A stretch of DNA of 61,987 bases from Candidatus Poribacteria bacterium (GTDB lineage: Bacteria > Poribacteria > WGA-4E > UBA9662). The stretch covers positions 1 through 61,987 of the forward strand of contig JASMLX010000022.1 in NCBI GenBank assembly GCA_030748495.1, in the 5' to 3' direction. The position numbers were made by a program, and so were the translations under genes. Below are positions 8,836-16,937 of this stretch, piece by piece. Positions within the stretch are counted from its first letter, which is position 1. The number at the start of each line of letters is the position of its first letter. Under the pieces are notes generated by a model, which saw nothing but the letters and a program-made list of their open reading frames with translations, was not told where the DNA came from and made no database searches.

Positions 8836-10125
8836 ATGCAGAAAAGGCCAAACATATTGCTAGTTTTAGTCGACGATTTAGGGTATGGCGATCTGTCGAG
8901 TTATAGAGCACCAGATCTACAAACTCCCAACATCGACCAATTGGTCGTTAATGGCGTGAAATTCAATAATTTTTACGCTAACTGTCCTGTTTGTTCCCCA
9001 ACAAGAGCCTCAATCTTGACGGGCTGTTTCCCAGATTTAGTCGGTGTGCCTGGTGTGATTCGGACACACGCTAATTCCAATTTCGGTTATTTATCACCCG
9101 AAGCCACGATGCTGCCGGAGGTTTTGAACCGGGCTGGCTACCACACCTCGATTATTGGCAAGTGGCATTTGGGGTTAGAGTCACCGAATACGCCAACGGA
9201 AAGAGGGTTCGATCACTTTCACGGCTTTTTGGGCGATATGATGGACGATTACTATACGCACTTACGGCACGGCAATAATTACATGCGCTACGGCCAAACC
9301 CAAATCGATCCAGAAGGTCATGCCACGGACCTTTTTTCGGATTGGGCCATAGACTATATTGAATCTCGACGTGAAAAATCCGATCCTTTTTTCTTGTATC
9401 TGGCTTACAATGCCCCCCACACACCGCTCCAACCGCCAAAAGAGTGGCTAGATCGGTTAAAAAAACGTCAGCCACAGATGCCACAAAATCGGCTTCATCT
9501 CGGTGCTTTAATTGAACATCTGGATCACGGTATCGGTCGGGTAGTCGCAGCTTTGGAAGAAAATCAGATAGCAGAGAATACCGTGATCATTTTCACCTCC
9601 GATAATGGGGGGGGATTAAACTTTGGTGCTAGTAACGCAAATCTACGGGGTGGCAAAGGAGAGATGTGGGAAGGCGGCATTAAAGAACCGATGTGCGTTG
9701 TCTGGCCAAACCAAATACAAGCCGGATCTACTGCCGATACAGTGGCACTGACAATGGATCTATTCCCCACCATTTGCGAAATTGCTGAAGTTGAATTTGA
9801 GCATCGGATTAACGGACAAAGTTTGTTAGCTGATATGCTAAATCAACCCACTACTATCGACCAGAATCGTGAGTTAGTTTGGATACGTCGGGAAGGAAAC
9901 ACTTTTGGCGGGAGAGCCTTTTATGCGATTCGGCAAGGACAATGGAAACTATTGCAAAATAGCCCTTTTGAACCACTCCAACTGTTTGATCTGGCAACTG
10001 ATCCATTGGAAGCTAATCCATTAGATGAGCAACACCCACAATACCGCATTCTGTTCGATCAATTACGGGATCACATTATTCGGTCAGGATCTATACCTTG
10101 GCAGCGCCAGTCAACGACAGTTTAG
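8836..10125 (+). CDS. Sulfatase, arylsulfatase A-like (type I)
   Basis: This 429-residue alkaline-phosphatase-superfamily sulfatase opens with NILLVLVDDLGYGDLS, whose paired Asp residues bind the metal. The formylglycine motif reads CSPTRAS (CxPxR), so activation by a formylglycine-generating enzyme is expected. Other core motifs are GKWHLG, TSDNGG and LRGGKGEMWEGGIKEP. No signal peptide is visible, so the location is cytoplasmic unless another start is used. AAGGAG lies before the ATG. It should cleave sulfate esters from a glycan or small molecule. It stands alone, divergent from phnC. Confidence 0.92.
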   Translation: MQKRPNILLVLVDDLGYGDLSSYRAPDLQTPNIDQLVVNGVKFNNFYANCPVCSPTRASILTGCFPDLVGVPGVIRTHANSNFGYLSPEATMLPEVLNRAGYHTSIIGKWHLGLESPNTPTERGFDHFHGFLGDMMDDYYTHLRHGNNYMRYGQTQIDPEGHATDLFSDWAIDYIESRREKSDPFFLYLAYNAPHTPLQPPKEWLDRLKKRQPQMPQNRLHLGALIEHLDHGIGRVVAALEENQIAENTVIIFTSDNGGGLNFGASNANLRGGKGEMWEGGIKEPMCVVWPNQIQAGSTADTVALTMDLFPTICEIAEVEFEHRINGQSLLADMLNQPTTIDQNRELVWIRREGNTFGGRAFYAIRQGQWKLLQNSPFEPLQLFDLATDPLEANPLDEQHPQYRILFDQLRDHIIRSGSIPWQRQSTTV

Positions 10126-10161
10126 GTTTCCCTATCTGACTTTCAGTTCAGGGTTGGCTCG

Positions 10162-10190
10162 TTGACAATGACATAGGGATTGTGTATACT
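10162..10190 (+). promoter_or_regulatory. Strong sigma70-type promoter for the 10208-11306 pair
   Basis: A perfect TTGACA (10162-10167) is followed by 17 bases and TATACT (10185-10190). Transcription would start near 10197, only about 10-20 bases before the candidate start codons at 10208 and 10217. Confidence 0.65.
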
Positions 10191-10207
10191 TCTAATGTTT
10201 TTCAGGT

Positions 10208-11203
10208 ATGTTGCGAATGGCGCGAAAAAGTAAGACTCAACGGTCGATGGCCAAAGGAAAGAAGCGCAAAAAGCTATTTTCATTGCGCAAGCAAAGCCAC
10301 TCCAAAAATGAGAGGATTGGTCCTGATTTGATTCAAGATCGAATTCAGCAGAGCTTTGAATTAGCCAGTGAGCCCGAGTTGTTGGATTTGGCTTTTTCGC
10401 CGGATATAGTCCAGTCTCAAATCGTGTCGTTTTTGGATCAGCATCCTGACTGTGTAATCGAGGAACGAACTGATATCGCCCGTGATCCGGAGAAATTAGC
10501 AGATCTAACCACCTATTTTTCCAGCACACTACTGCCAGATCTATTGACTGACAATTTTATTTACCAGATGTCTCGTGCTCTAAAGGCTTGCGAGACACGA
10601 TTGAAGATGATTGGGCAAAAAAATAAATCTGAAGCAGCTTTGATCACACGCTCGCTGATTGATATTTCGGACCAAGAAACCTTGCAGGAACATCCCCTGA
10701 TTTTACGGATTGCATTTATGGCCTTAGATCAGGCGATTTTGGAACGGGAGAATCGGTCCTACCAACTGACGTTCTGTGGGCTATTGTTTGAACTGCTATA
10801 CACGAACGAAATGATGGAGGGTTTTGTCGGTGGTGAACAGGGGTTTTACGCCAGATACTACGATAATAGCAACCTGACCACCAAAGACATTGCAATCGAC
10901 TTAGCCAGTTTGCCCGCCAGAGCTCTCTACAAAAACTTTGATCCGCAGAAAGTCTATACCACGCTCCAAGAGAACACCGATTTCTGTCAGGTTGAAGATC
11001 AAGAACTAACCTGTCATAAATTTATCAGTGATGATCCACACCTCTACCTTGAGGTAGATCAGGAGCGCCTCCGATTGCACGCCTCATCGATGGACAGCTT
11101 AAACACCAGCATGGAAGCCATCGAAGATTTATGTGGAGACCAAATCTTTTTTCTGGCTAAAAGATTAGATCACACAACAAATAGTTACACAGAAAGGAGG
11201 TAA
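10208..11203 (+). CDS. Hypothetical protein with strongly basic N-terminal tail
   Basis: This protein has 331 residues from ATG 10208, or 328 from ATG 10217, which gives MARKSK and fits the promoter position better. I do not recognise the family. The first ~35 residues are dense in Lys and Arg (MAKGKKRKK within), suggesting nucleic acid or ribosome contact. The rest is acidic, soluble and mainly helical by composition, and no signal peptide or membrane segment is seen. A third possible start is the ATG of MAKGKK. No Shine-Dalgarno site precedes any of these starts. Its stop is four bases before a 32-residue basic gene with a very strong ribosome site, so the two are probably co-transcribed. 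Confidence 0.7.
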   Translation: MLRMARKSKTQRSMAKGKKRKKLFSLRKQSHSKNERIGPDLIQDRIQQSFELASEPELLDLAFSPDIVQSQIVSFLDQHPDCVIEERTDIARDPEKLADLTTYFSSTLLPDLLTDNFIYQMSRALKACETRLKMIGQKNKSEAALITRSLIDISDQETLQEHPLILRIAFMALDQAILERENRSYQLTFCGLLFELLYTNEMMEGFVGGEQGFYARYYDNSNLTTKDIAIDLASLPARALYKNFDPQKVYTTLQENTDFCQVEDQELTCHKFISDDPHLYLEVDQERLRLHASSMDSLNTSMEAIEDLCGDQIFFLAKRLDHTTNSYTERR

Positions 11204-11207
11204 AGCA

Positions 11208-11306
11208 ATGGCCAGATCGAAAAGTGGTCGAAAGCGACGTCGAACTCAAATCCGGCATCGTCAGAAAAGACAATTAAAAGCCAAGAAAGCTGCACCTAAA
11301 GAATAA
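11208..11306 (+). CDS. Very small basic protein, 32 residues
   Basis: An ideal ribosome site, AGAAAGGAGGT, lies six bases before the ATG at 11208. The 32-codon frame ends in TAA at 11304-11306. The product begins MARSKSGRKRRRTQIRHRQK and ends KKAAPKE; about half its residues are Lys or Arg. Size and charge recall tiny ribosomal proteins such as Thx, but no homology can be shown here. The MARxSK start resembles the MARKSK start of the upstream protein. It sits four bases after that gene, so co-transcription and translational coupling are likely. The role is unknown; nucleic acid or ribosome binding is inference. Confidence 0.65.
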   Translation: MARSKSGRKRRRTQIRHRQKRQLKAKKAAPKE

Positions 11307-11331
11307 TCTGCTTCTAATTCGGGCAGCTTTC
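11285..11331 (+). terminator. Inverted repeat at the end of the mini-gene, possible terminator
   Basis: GAAAGCTGC (11285-11293, inside the end of the CDS) pairs with GCAGCTTTC (11323-11331), with a 29-base loop. A weak T-rich tail follows. The long loop makes this a doubtful intrinsic terminator. Confidence 0.3.
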
Positions 11332-11352
11332 GATTTGTTAATTTAGTTGGAC

Positions 11353-11919
11353 TTAGTCAAGTTTTTTTATGCAGAAGCCCTCAAATCGAATCCAGTGCTC
11401 CCCCTCCTCCGGGCCATTGTAACATTGGATGCTGACCTGATCGTTTTTAGGAGCGGGTAACTCACCAGTGGCAGCCGTCTTAAAATCAGACTCACCTTCT
11501 GGTCGATAGGTCGCTTCCCAAGAATCAGCGGTCACAATTAACCTCAAGCGGACGCTTTTGGTTGGCATTGGTTGTTTACCGGGAATAATATACAGGTCAC
11601 CATCAATCAACTCTTTGACCTCTTTAAAGACAGGTGTCCCATCGTTGTACCAGGTAATTCCTGCTTGTTCGTACTGTTGGGTCGGAAGTGTGTGATTCGA
11701 AACCGTAACCTCAATTGCAAAGCTGCCCTGACTACGATCTGGTGCTGGGCGTAACAGGGCATTTTTAACCGTATCTGCCACTCCAGGCTCGACCCGGATC
11801 TCCAACCCACTATCTACGATACGCCAATGGTCAGGATGCTCCCGCAACCATAACCAACCTGCGTCTAAATTACCGTCGAAATTATCTTCAAAAATAATTG
11901 TTTCCTGAGATGAACTCAT
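11353..11919 (-). CDS. DUF1349 / concanavalin-like jelly-roll domain protein
   Basis: The protein is about 188 residues from the preferred ATG at 11919 (MSSSQET), which has AGAGG upstream; the frame opens nine codons earlier at 11946. The fold is recognisable as DUF1349 from WLWLREHPDHWRI, QAGITWYNDG and VSIQCYNGPEEGEHWIRF. This family shares the lectin-like beta-sandwich of LamG and often binds or modifies carbohydrate; the exact activity is unknown. No signal peptide is seen. It stands alone on the minus strand between two plus-strand units. Confidence 0.75.
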   Translation of the reverse strand: MSSSQETIIFEDNFDGNLDAGWLWLREHPDHWRIVDSGLEIRVEPGVADTVKNALLRPAPDRSQGSFAIEVTVSNHTLPTQQYEQAGITWYNDGTPVFKEVKELIDGDLYIIPGKQPMPTKSVRLRLIVTADSWEATYRPEGESDFKTAATGELPAPKNDQVSIQCYNGPEEGEHWIRFEGFCIKKLD

Positions 11920-12083
11920 GTCCTCAAATACCTCTATACAAATCATCAGTAATTATAAAAGAAAACCGCAAAATTGAAAAGGAATTATTGAGTAAAAGAA
12001 GATTTTGCAATTTTGACCGGGCGCCTGCTAAACTTGTCGGCGAAGCGGCATTATCAAAACAGGATGAAAACTTCAGCTTTTGC

Positions 12084-12113
12084 TTGTGAGCACGTTAGTA
12101 ACGTAATTATATT
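12084..12113 (+). promoter_or_regulatory. Candidate cysC promoter with an inverted repeat in the spacer
   Basis: TTGTGA (12084-12089) and TATATT (12108-12113) are separated by 18 bases. The spacer contains the near-perfect palindrome ACGTTA-G-TAACGT (12092-12104). That position suits a repressor or activator site. Confidence 0.35.
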
Positions 12114-12140
12114 TTCTTGAACTAAATAAAGGAGTACATA

Positions 12141-12749
12141 TTGGCTGACCAAAAAGCAACAAACATTATATGGCATCAGTCTGAAGTCAATCAGGCGGCC
12201 AGGGAAGAATTACTGAAGCAAAAAGGAGTCGTTATCTGGTTCACGGGCTTATCAGGCTCTGGGAAGTCGACCGTTGCTAATCAGGTCGCAAACGACCTCC
12301 ATCAACTGGGCAAGCTAACTTATGTCTTGGACGGTGATAATATCCGTCATGGGCTAAACAAGAATCTCGGGTTTTCGCCTGAAGACCGCGAAGAAAATAT
12401 TCGTCGAATTGGCGAAGTGGCTAAACTGTTCGTCGATGCCGGAGTCATCACGACTACCGCCTTTATCTCTCCTTATCGTAAGGATCGGGACAAAGCACGA
12501 GAGGTCTTGGAGGATGGTCGTTTTATCGAAGTTTTTGTAGATTGCCCGCTGGAAGTTTGCGAAAACCGTGATCCAAAGGGATTGTACAAAAAAGCACGGG
12601 CAGGTGAAATTAAAGGATTTACAGGGATTGATGCCCCCTACGAAGCCCCAGAAAAGGCCGAGATCGTGATTAATACCAATGACTTAGATCTGGCTGCTTC
12701 CACCCAAAAGGTAATCGACTATCTATCTGACAAAGGCTCATTGTCCTAA
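12141..12749 (+). CDS. cysC: Adenylylsulfate kinase CysC
   Basis: This 202-residue APS kinase makes PAPS from APS and ATP in the cytoplasm. The P-loop reads GLSGSGKST. Family motifs [40 protein letters not shown] and [10 protein letters not shown] are all present. The start is TTG at 12141, supported by AAGGAG six bases upstream. No cysN, cysD or sat gene lies in the window, so the APS source is elsewhere. Linkage to sulfatases may reflect sulfation or sulfate assimilation; this is inference. It ends convergently with the HEAT-repeat gene. Confidence 0.95.
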   Translation: MADQKATNIIWHQSEVNQAAREELLKQKGVVIWFTGLSGSGKSTVANQVANDLHQLGKLTYVLDGDNIRHGLNKNLGFSPEDREENIRRIGEVAKLFVDAGVITTTAFISPYRKDRDKAREVLEDGRFIEVFVDCPLEVCENRDPKGLYKKARAGEIKGFTGIDAPYEAPEKAEIVINTNDLDLAASTQKVIDYLSDKGSLS

Positions 12750-12782
12750 CCTACTATTCCTAAATAACTAGCAGGTAATGGT

Positions 12783-12813
12783 CTTCTATCAACCTATACT
12801 CAATTGATAGAAG
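12783..12813. terminator. Inverted repeat between convergent genes
   Basis: CTTCTATCAA (12783-12792) and TTGATAGAAG (12804-12813) form a perfect 10-bp stem with an 11-base loop between the cysC and HEAT-repeat stops. There is no T-run, so bidirectional termination is only suggested by position. Confidence 0.4.
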
Positions 12814-12829
12814 CGGGAACGGCTCTAGG

Positions 12830-15094
12830 CTAGGGTAATATTTCAAGGTGATCAATTGCCGTTTTCATTGCTTCCCTGACCACCTTTATCTCCCCTTTTC
12901 GTTTTCTTGCTTGATCCAAGTGGCCAATGACCGCTTTATCGCCGATTTTGGCCAGTGCTTCTGCTGCTAAAAACCGCACGCGATAGTTGTCATCCGATAA
13001 GGCAGTGAGTAGCGGCTTGACCGCATTTTGATTGCCATAAACTTTCAGTAATTTTGCACCATTGGCCCGTACCCGACTGTCTTCATCCCGCAGATCGTTG
13101 ATATACCGTTTCATTAGAAACTCATCTGCATGATCTGGATCGATTTGGCTTAAGGCTACGGCTACATTTCGACGAACTAGATAACTCGGATTCGACAAGG
13201 CCGCCGTTAAGCTGGCAGTTGCTGGCTCCCCGATCTGAACTAATGTCCTAGTGATAGTAGACCTAAGTTCACTGTCTTGATGCTGAAGTCGCCGGATTAA
13301 ATTTGGTACCGCAGATTTACCAACTACGCTTATGATTTTTGCTGCTTCGGGTCGTAGATTTGGCTCTTCTAACAAGACGAAGAGGGTATCAAAGGACGGC
13401 TCTAAAAATGTGGTTTCTTCGACCTTCTTGGCTGTTTCGGCCAGGGTCAGGAGAGCACTTTTTCTCAGATTCAAATTCAGGTTAGTGTCAGTAGCATAAC
13501 CAATTAGGTTTTGGTTGACCAGCAGATCTAAGTTATTATTTATTGCCTCGACATCGCTAATTTGGCGAATTGCTAACAGCGCTGCCATCCGGGTAGATAG
13601 ATCTCGATCCTGCAAATCGCCGAGGTAACGGCGCAAACGAAAAGATTCTGCTTGGTCTGGTGCAATGTCGGTAGCAATAAACTCTACTAACGCTCGTGTA
13701 GTTCGATTCTGAGACCGTAAGCGGGTCTGAATCTGATCCAGAGCAGAAGTTCCAATCTTTTTGAGAGCATCGGTCGCCGCCGACCGGATCGAACTGTCTG
13801 AATCACTCAAGGCATCTAAGAGAGGGTCGACCGTAGCCTGTAACCGAGCGTCAGATTCCAGATGATTAGCGATCAATCCAACCGCAACAATGGCGTGCCA
13901 GCGTGCAGAGGCGTTTCCACTACTTAACAGCGGCACTAGTGCCTCCACGGTGGTATCCCCAATTTGACCGACTGTTATGGCCGCTTGCTGTCGGACTCGT
14001 GCATCTGAGTCGGATAGCGCTGCGGTGACGCCATCCGATAGGATGCCTAATTGTCCCAGTTGTTTGAGACCATTGGCCCGAATGCTAGGCTCTGGATCTT
14101 TGAGGTCGGCTTGGCTTTTCAAAACTCGATAGCTGTGGCTTTGATCAGGTTGCAACATTTCCAGTGTTTGTAAGGCGACCATTCTTAGTGTTGCATCTTC
14201 TGCATCTAATTTGCTAATTAACAAATCGAGGGCCGGTACGCCGATCTGGGCCATTACGCTAACGACTACCGGATTTGCCACTCCCTCGTCTGTTACCAAT
14301 GCGTCTAGTATCTGTCCGGCTTCCGGCATTCCAATAGTCACAAAGACCTGTCCTGCTTTGTGACGTACCGTCGTATCTTGATCCTGCAAAGTTAACAGGA
14401 ATGGGTCTATCGCTTCCATTATAACTTCTTTCCCTAACCGTTGAGCTATAGACTGAAGAGCGTCCAGCGATGCTAAACGGACAGCTACAGCTGTGTCTGA
14501 CAATATAGCTACTAAGGAGGACACTTCTTGTTGACTACCGATTTGACTTAGATCTCGACAGCCCAGTACTCTGATAGTTTCCGTACTGTCCTGTAAGTCG
14601 GCCCGGGCCTTGACTTGCTGGTATTGGAGATGTTGTTGCGGATTGAGTCTTGCTAAGGCTTTGAGTGCAGCGGCCCGTACGGCGAGAGTTGGATCACCAA
14701 TGTCAGTTTCATAGCGTGTAATTTGGTATTTAACCGACGCTGCCGTTGGTACAATTTTGACCATAGCATCCGCCGTGTGCGCTCGAACCGTCGCCTCCGA
14801 ATGAGAAAGCAGAGGAGTCAGCTTAGCCAGCGCTTTCTCAGATCTGATTTCCCCTAACGCATCAATGGTAGCTAATCGAACATTTGAGTCTGGATCTTTT
14901 AACAGTTGAAGTAGCGGGTGTACGGCTTTCTCGTCTCCTCGTATCCCGAGTGCATAAGCACCAAAAAGGCGAACCGCAGCCTCCTTATGGTTCAGCTGCG
15001 TTATGTGTTGACTAACTTGTGCTTGAGCTAGTTGATTCAGCACCAGTCCCCAACCTAGTATCAACAAATACCAAGATCGCACATGCTTGTGCAT
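12830..15094 (-). CDS. Exported HEAT-repeat protein
   Basis: The protein is about 754 residues from ATG 15094, chosen because AGGAG lies eight bases upstream; a GTG nine bases earlier overlaps that site. An N-terminal signal peptide (WYLLILGWGLVLNQLAQAQ) suggests export. The rest is some 15-18 HEAT/PBS-lyase-like repeats with units such as AVRLFGAYALG, NVRLATIDALGEI and RVRQQAAITVGQIG. Such alpha-solenoids act as protein-binding scaffolds; no catalytic motif is seen. The gene lies 65 bases after the upstream TIM-barrel gene's stop on the same strand, so they may share a transcript. Confidence 0.85.
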   Translation of the reverse strand: MHKHVRSWYLLILGWGLVLNQLAQAQVSQHITQLNHKEAAVRLFGAYALGIRGDEKAVHPLLQLLKDPDSNVRLATIDALGEIRSEKALAKLTPLLSHSEATVRAHTADAMVKIVPTAASVKYQITRYETDIGDPTLAVRAAALKALARLNPQQHLQYQQVKARADLQDSTETIRVLGCRDLSQIGSQQEVSSLVAILSDTAVAVRLASLDALQSIAQRLGKEVIMEAIDPFLLTLQDQDTTVRHKAGQVFVTIGMPEAGQILDALVTDEGVANPVVVSVMAQIGVPALDLLISKLDAEDATLRMVALQTLEMLQPDQSHSYRVLKSQADLKDPEPSIRANGLKQLGQLGILSDGVTAALSDSDARVRQQAAITVGQIGDTTVEALVPLLSSGNASARWHAIVAVGLIANHLESDARLQATVDPLLDALSDSDSSIRSAATDALKKIGTSALDQIQTRLRSQNRTTRALVEFIATDIAPDQAESFRLRRYLGDLQDRDLSTRMAALLAIRQISDVEAINNNLDLLVNQNLIGYATDTNLNLNLRKSALLTLAETAKKVEETTFLEPSFDTLFVLLEEPNLRPEAAKIISVVGKSAVPNLIRRLQHQDSELRSTITRTLVQIGEPATASLTAALSNPSYLVRRNVAVALSQIDPDHADEFLMKRYINDLRDEDSRVRANGAKLLKVYGNQNAVKPLLTALSDDNYRVRFLAAEALAKIGDKAVIGHLDQARKRKGEIKVVREAMKTAIDHLEILP

Positions 15095-15159
15095 TCGATC
15101 CACTCCTAACGAGAAACAGAAATAATATCCATATACTATTTCTCTATATACTGTTTCTT

Positions 15160-15954
15160 CTACAAATGATTAATCATCCAGTTGTAAGATCTGGTTTGGC
15201 CTGTACCATCGTTTTCCCGCCCCTCATACTCACATGTCCACACCCCATCGTAGTCTGCGCCTTTTAAGCAATCAACCGCTTTCTGCAAGTCGATTTCGCC
15301 TTCACCTAGGGCTTCGCCCTGGTAGTTACCACGTGATCCCCGGCCGTCTTTGAGGTGCATATGCAGAACATAAGGCGCCAGCATTTCGTAATATCGACCA
15401 ACTGTTTCCAAATCGTGACCGAACCAGCGGTAGTTCATGGTATCCAGGCAACTCCCAACCCAGGGTGAGTTAACCTTTTCAATTAACTCTAGCATTAGGT
15501 CACCATCATTGGTAACAACGCCATGATTGTCCACCGCCAATTTGACTTGATCCCGCTCTGCGAACTGATCGACACAGCGCTGCAGGCAGTTTGCCATTGC
15601 TTCTACCCATTGTGTTTCAGGTACACTGTCTTTGGGCGAACCACCTTCCATCCGTAATGTTTTAGCCCCAAGAATTTCGGCTAGACCTGCAATCTGCTCA
15701 GTGCGATCAACTTGGGCTTTAACGGTTTCTGGGTCCGAAACCACAAAGTCATTTCCAACGGCGAAAGCGTTTACCTTCAGGTTCCAGTAATCGACCCTTT
15801 TTCTTAGCTCTTCGGCTGCTTGTTCGTGGTTGTCTCCGGAGACTGAACCCGCTTGTAACTCGACATACTCAAATCCAGTTTCGCTACAATATTTAAAAAA
15901 ATCGTCAATCGTACCGGCGAAATTATAGTGAATCATTCCAATTTTTACCGACAT
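15160..15954 (-). CDS. Sugar phosphate isomerase/epimerase-like TIM barrel
   Basis: This 264-residue protein is of the xylose-isomerase-like TIM-barrel family (AP_endonuc_2). Strand motifs include TGFEYVELQAGS, KLAVDNHGVV, VGSCLDTMN, HMHLKDGRG and WTCEYEGREN, supplying the His, Asp and Glu metal ligands typical of this group. It likely isomerises or epimerises a sugar or keto-acid; the substrate is unknown. An AGAGGA site precedes the ATG. It follows the polysaccharide deacetylase gene by 59 bases on the same strand, so both may serve one carbohydrate route. Confidence 0.85.
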   Translation of the reverse strand: MSVKIGMIHYNFAGTIDDFFKYCSETGFEYVELQAGSVSGDNHEQAAEELRKRVDYWNLKVNAFAVGNDFVVSDPETVKAQVDRTEQIAGLAEILGAKTLRMEGGSPKDSVPETQWVEAMANCLQRCVDQFAERDQVKLAVDNHGVVTNDGDLMLELIEKVNSPWVGSCLDTMNYRWFGHDLETVGRYYEMLAPYVLHMHLKDGRGSRGNYQGEALGEGEIDLQKAVDCLKGADYDGVWTCEYEGRENDGTGQTRSYNWMINHL

Positions 15955-16013
15955 AGTACGTCCTCTTATTTTCTCTGTTTCGTTCAGTTAAATTTGATTT
16001 AGTACGGTTATTT

Positions 16014-16781
16014 TTATTTAGTTGCCCGCCACTGTCGCACCTGTTGTGCGACGTTGAGGATAGTGTTAGTTTGTACCTCTTCTGTGTGGTGTGACAAAAA
16101 CTGACACAAGACCTCAAATTCCTCTCCGGAGAAACCACCACCATGATAATAGCTGGCTGGATCCCACATCGACGGTTTCTCTGGTGACATGCCGTGAAAA
16201 ACAAAGATAATCCATCGCTTTTGCGCCATTGCTGCTTTAGCCGCTTGTATCAGGTCATTACCCGACATCCAACCGCTGACAATCCAAGAAGTCAAATAAT
16301 GTAAATCAGTTAAGTCAGGATGGTTGGCGGCTTCTCCCGTCCCCCGTGCAGCAGGAAAATGTTTGGCTACGATGGGAACGTAACTCTGCCGATATAGCCC
16401 TTCCCCAACATGATTTTGGTAGCAAGGATAACAAAATGTCCGTTCTGTCTGTTCCGGTAGTAAGTTTCGTAGATGTTGTTCAGCTAATAGAATATCGTCC
16501 TCAATCTCAGCTAACGATGTCGTCTCCAGCGACTTTTGGTTAGACCAACCAAAGTTACGAGAACAGATGTGACTGACGGTGTGATTTCCAATCTCATGTC
16601 CAGACAAACCGACCTCTCGCCACGGCGCCAAATCGGTTTCTGTCCGGGGGTTAATGTAAAAAGTAGCGTAGAGACCAAATTGATTTAGAGTTGGAACTGC
16701 AATCTCTAACTGAGACGCTGAACCATCGTCAAAACTAAGTGAAACGGCTCCGGTGTCTTTCCAAAGTTGTAGTTGGTTCAT
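16014..16781 (-). CDS. Polysaccharide deacetylase (NodB homology, CE4-like)
   Basis: In this 255-residue protein the NodB motif 1 reads SLSFDDGS, supplying the general-base and metal Asp residues, and motif 2 reads GHEIGNHTVSH, supplying the metal His residues. A later FVFHGMSP provides the His of the final motif. It should hydrolyse N- or O-acetyl groups from a glycan. No signal peptide is visible, so it may act on imported oligosaccharide. No Shine-Dalgarno site is clear. It is the first gene of a unit with the downstream TIM-barrel gene. Confidence 0.85.
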   Translation of the reverse strand: MNQLQLWKDTGAVSLSFDDGSASQLEIAVPTLNQFGLYATFYINPRTETDLAPWREVGLSGHEIGNHTVSHICSRNFGWSNQKSLETTSLAEIEDDILLAEQHLRNLLPEQTERTFCYPCYQNHVGEGLYRQSYVPIVAKHFPAARGTGEAANHPDLTDLHYLTSWIVSGWMSGNDLIQAAKAAMAQKRWIIFVFHGMSPEKPSMWDPASYYHGGGFSGEEFEVLCQFLSHHTEEVQTNTILNVAQQVRQWRATK

Positions 16782-16866
16782 TTCTTTTGATTAGGTTCCA
16801 ATGTACATAGATCAAGGCTGAAACACGAGTTTAGTTTGTGGATTCGAAAACAGAGGTACAGAAGAG

Positions 16867-16904
16867 AAAAGGCGTTTGAAACCATCAATCTGATTCCAAA
16901 CGCC
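16867..16904 (-). terminator. Intrinsic terminator of the large TPR gene
   Basis: On the minus strand GGCGTTTG (16897-16904) pairs with CAAACGCC (16871-16878) and is followed by TTTTCTC. It lies about 35 bases past the TPR gene stop. Confidence 0.7.
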
Positions 16905-16937
16905 CTATAATTTATCAGCTAAATTAAGACTGACTGA

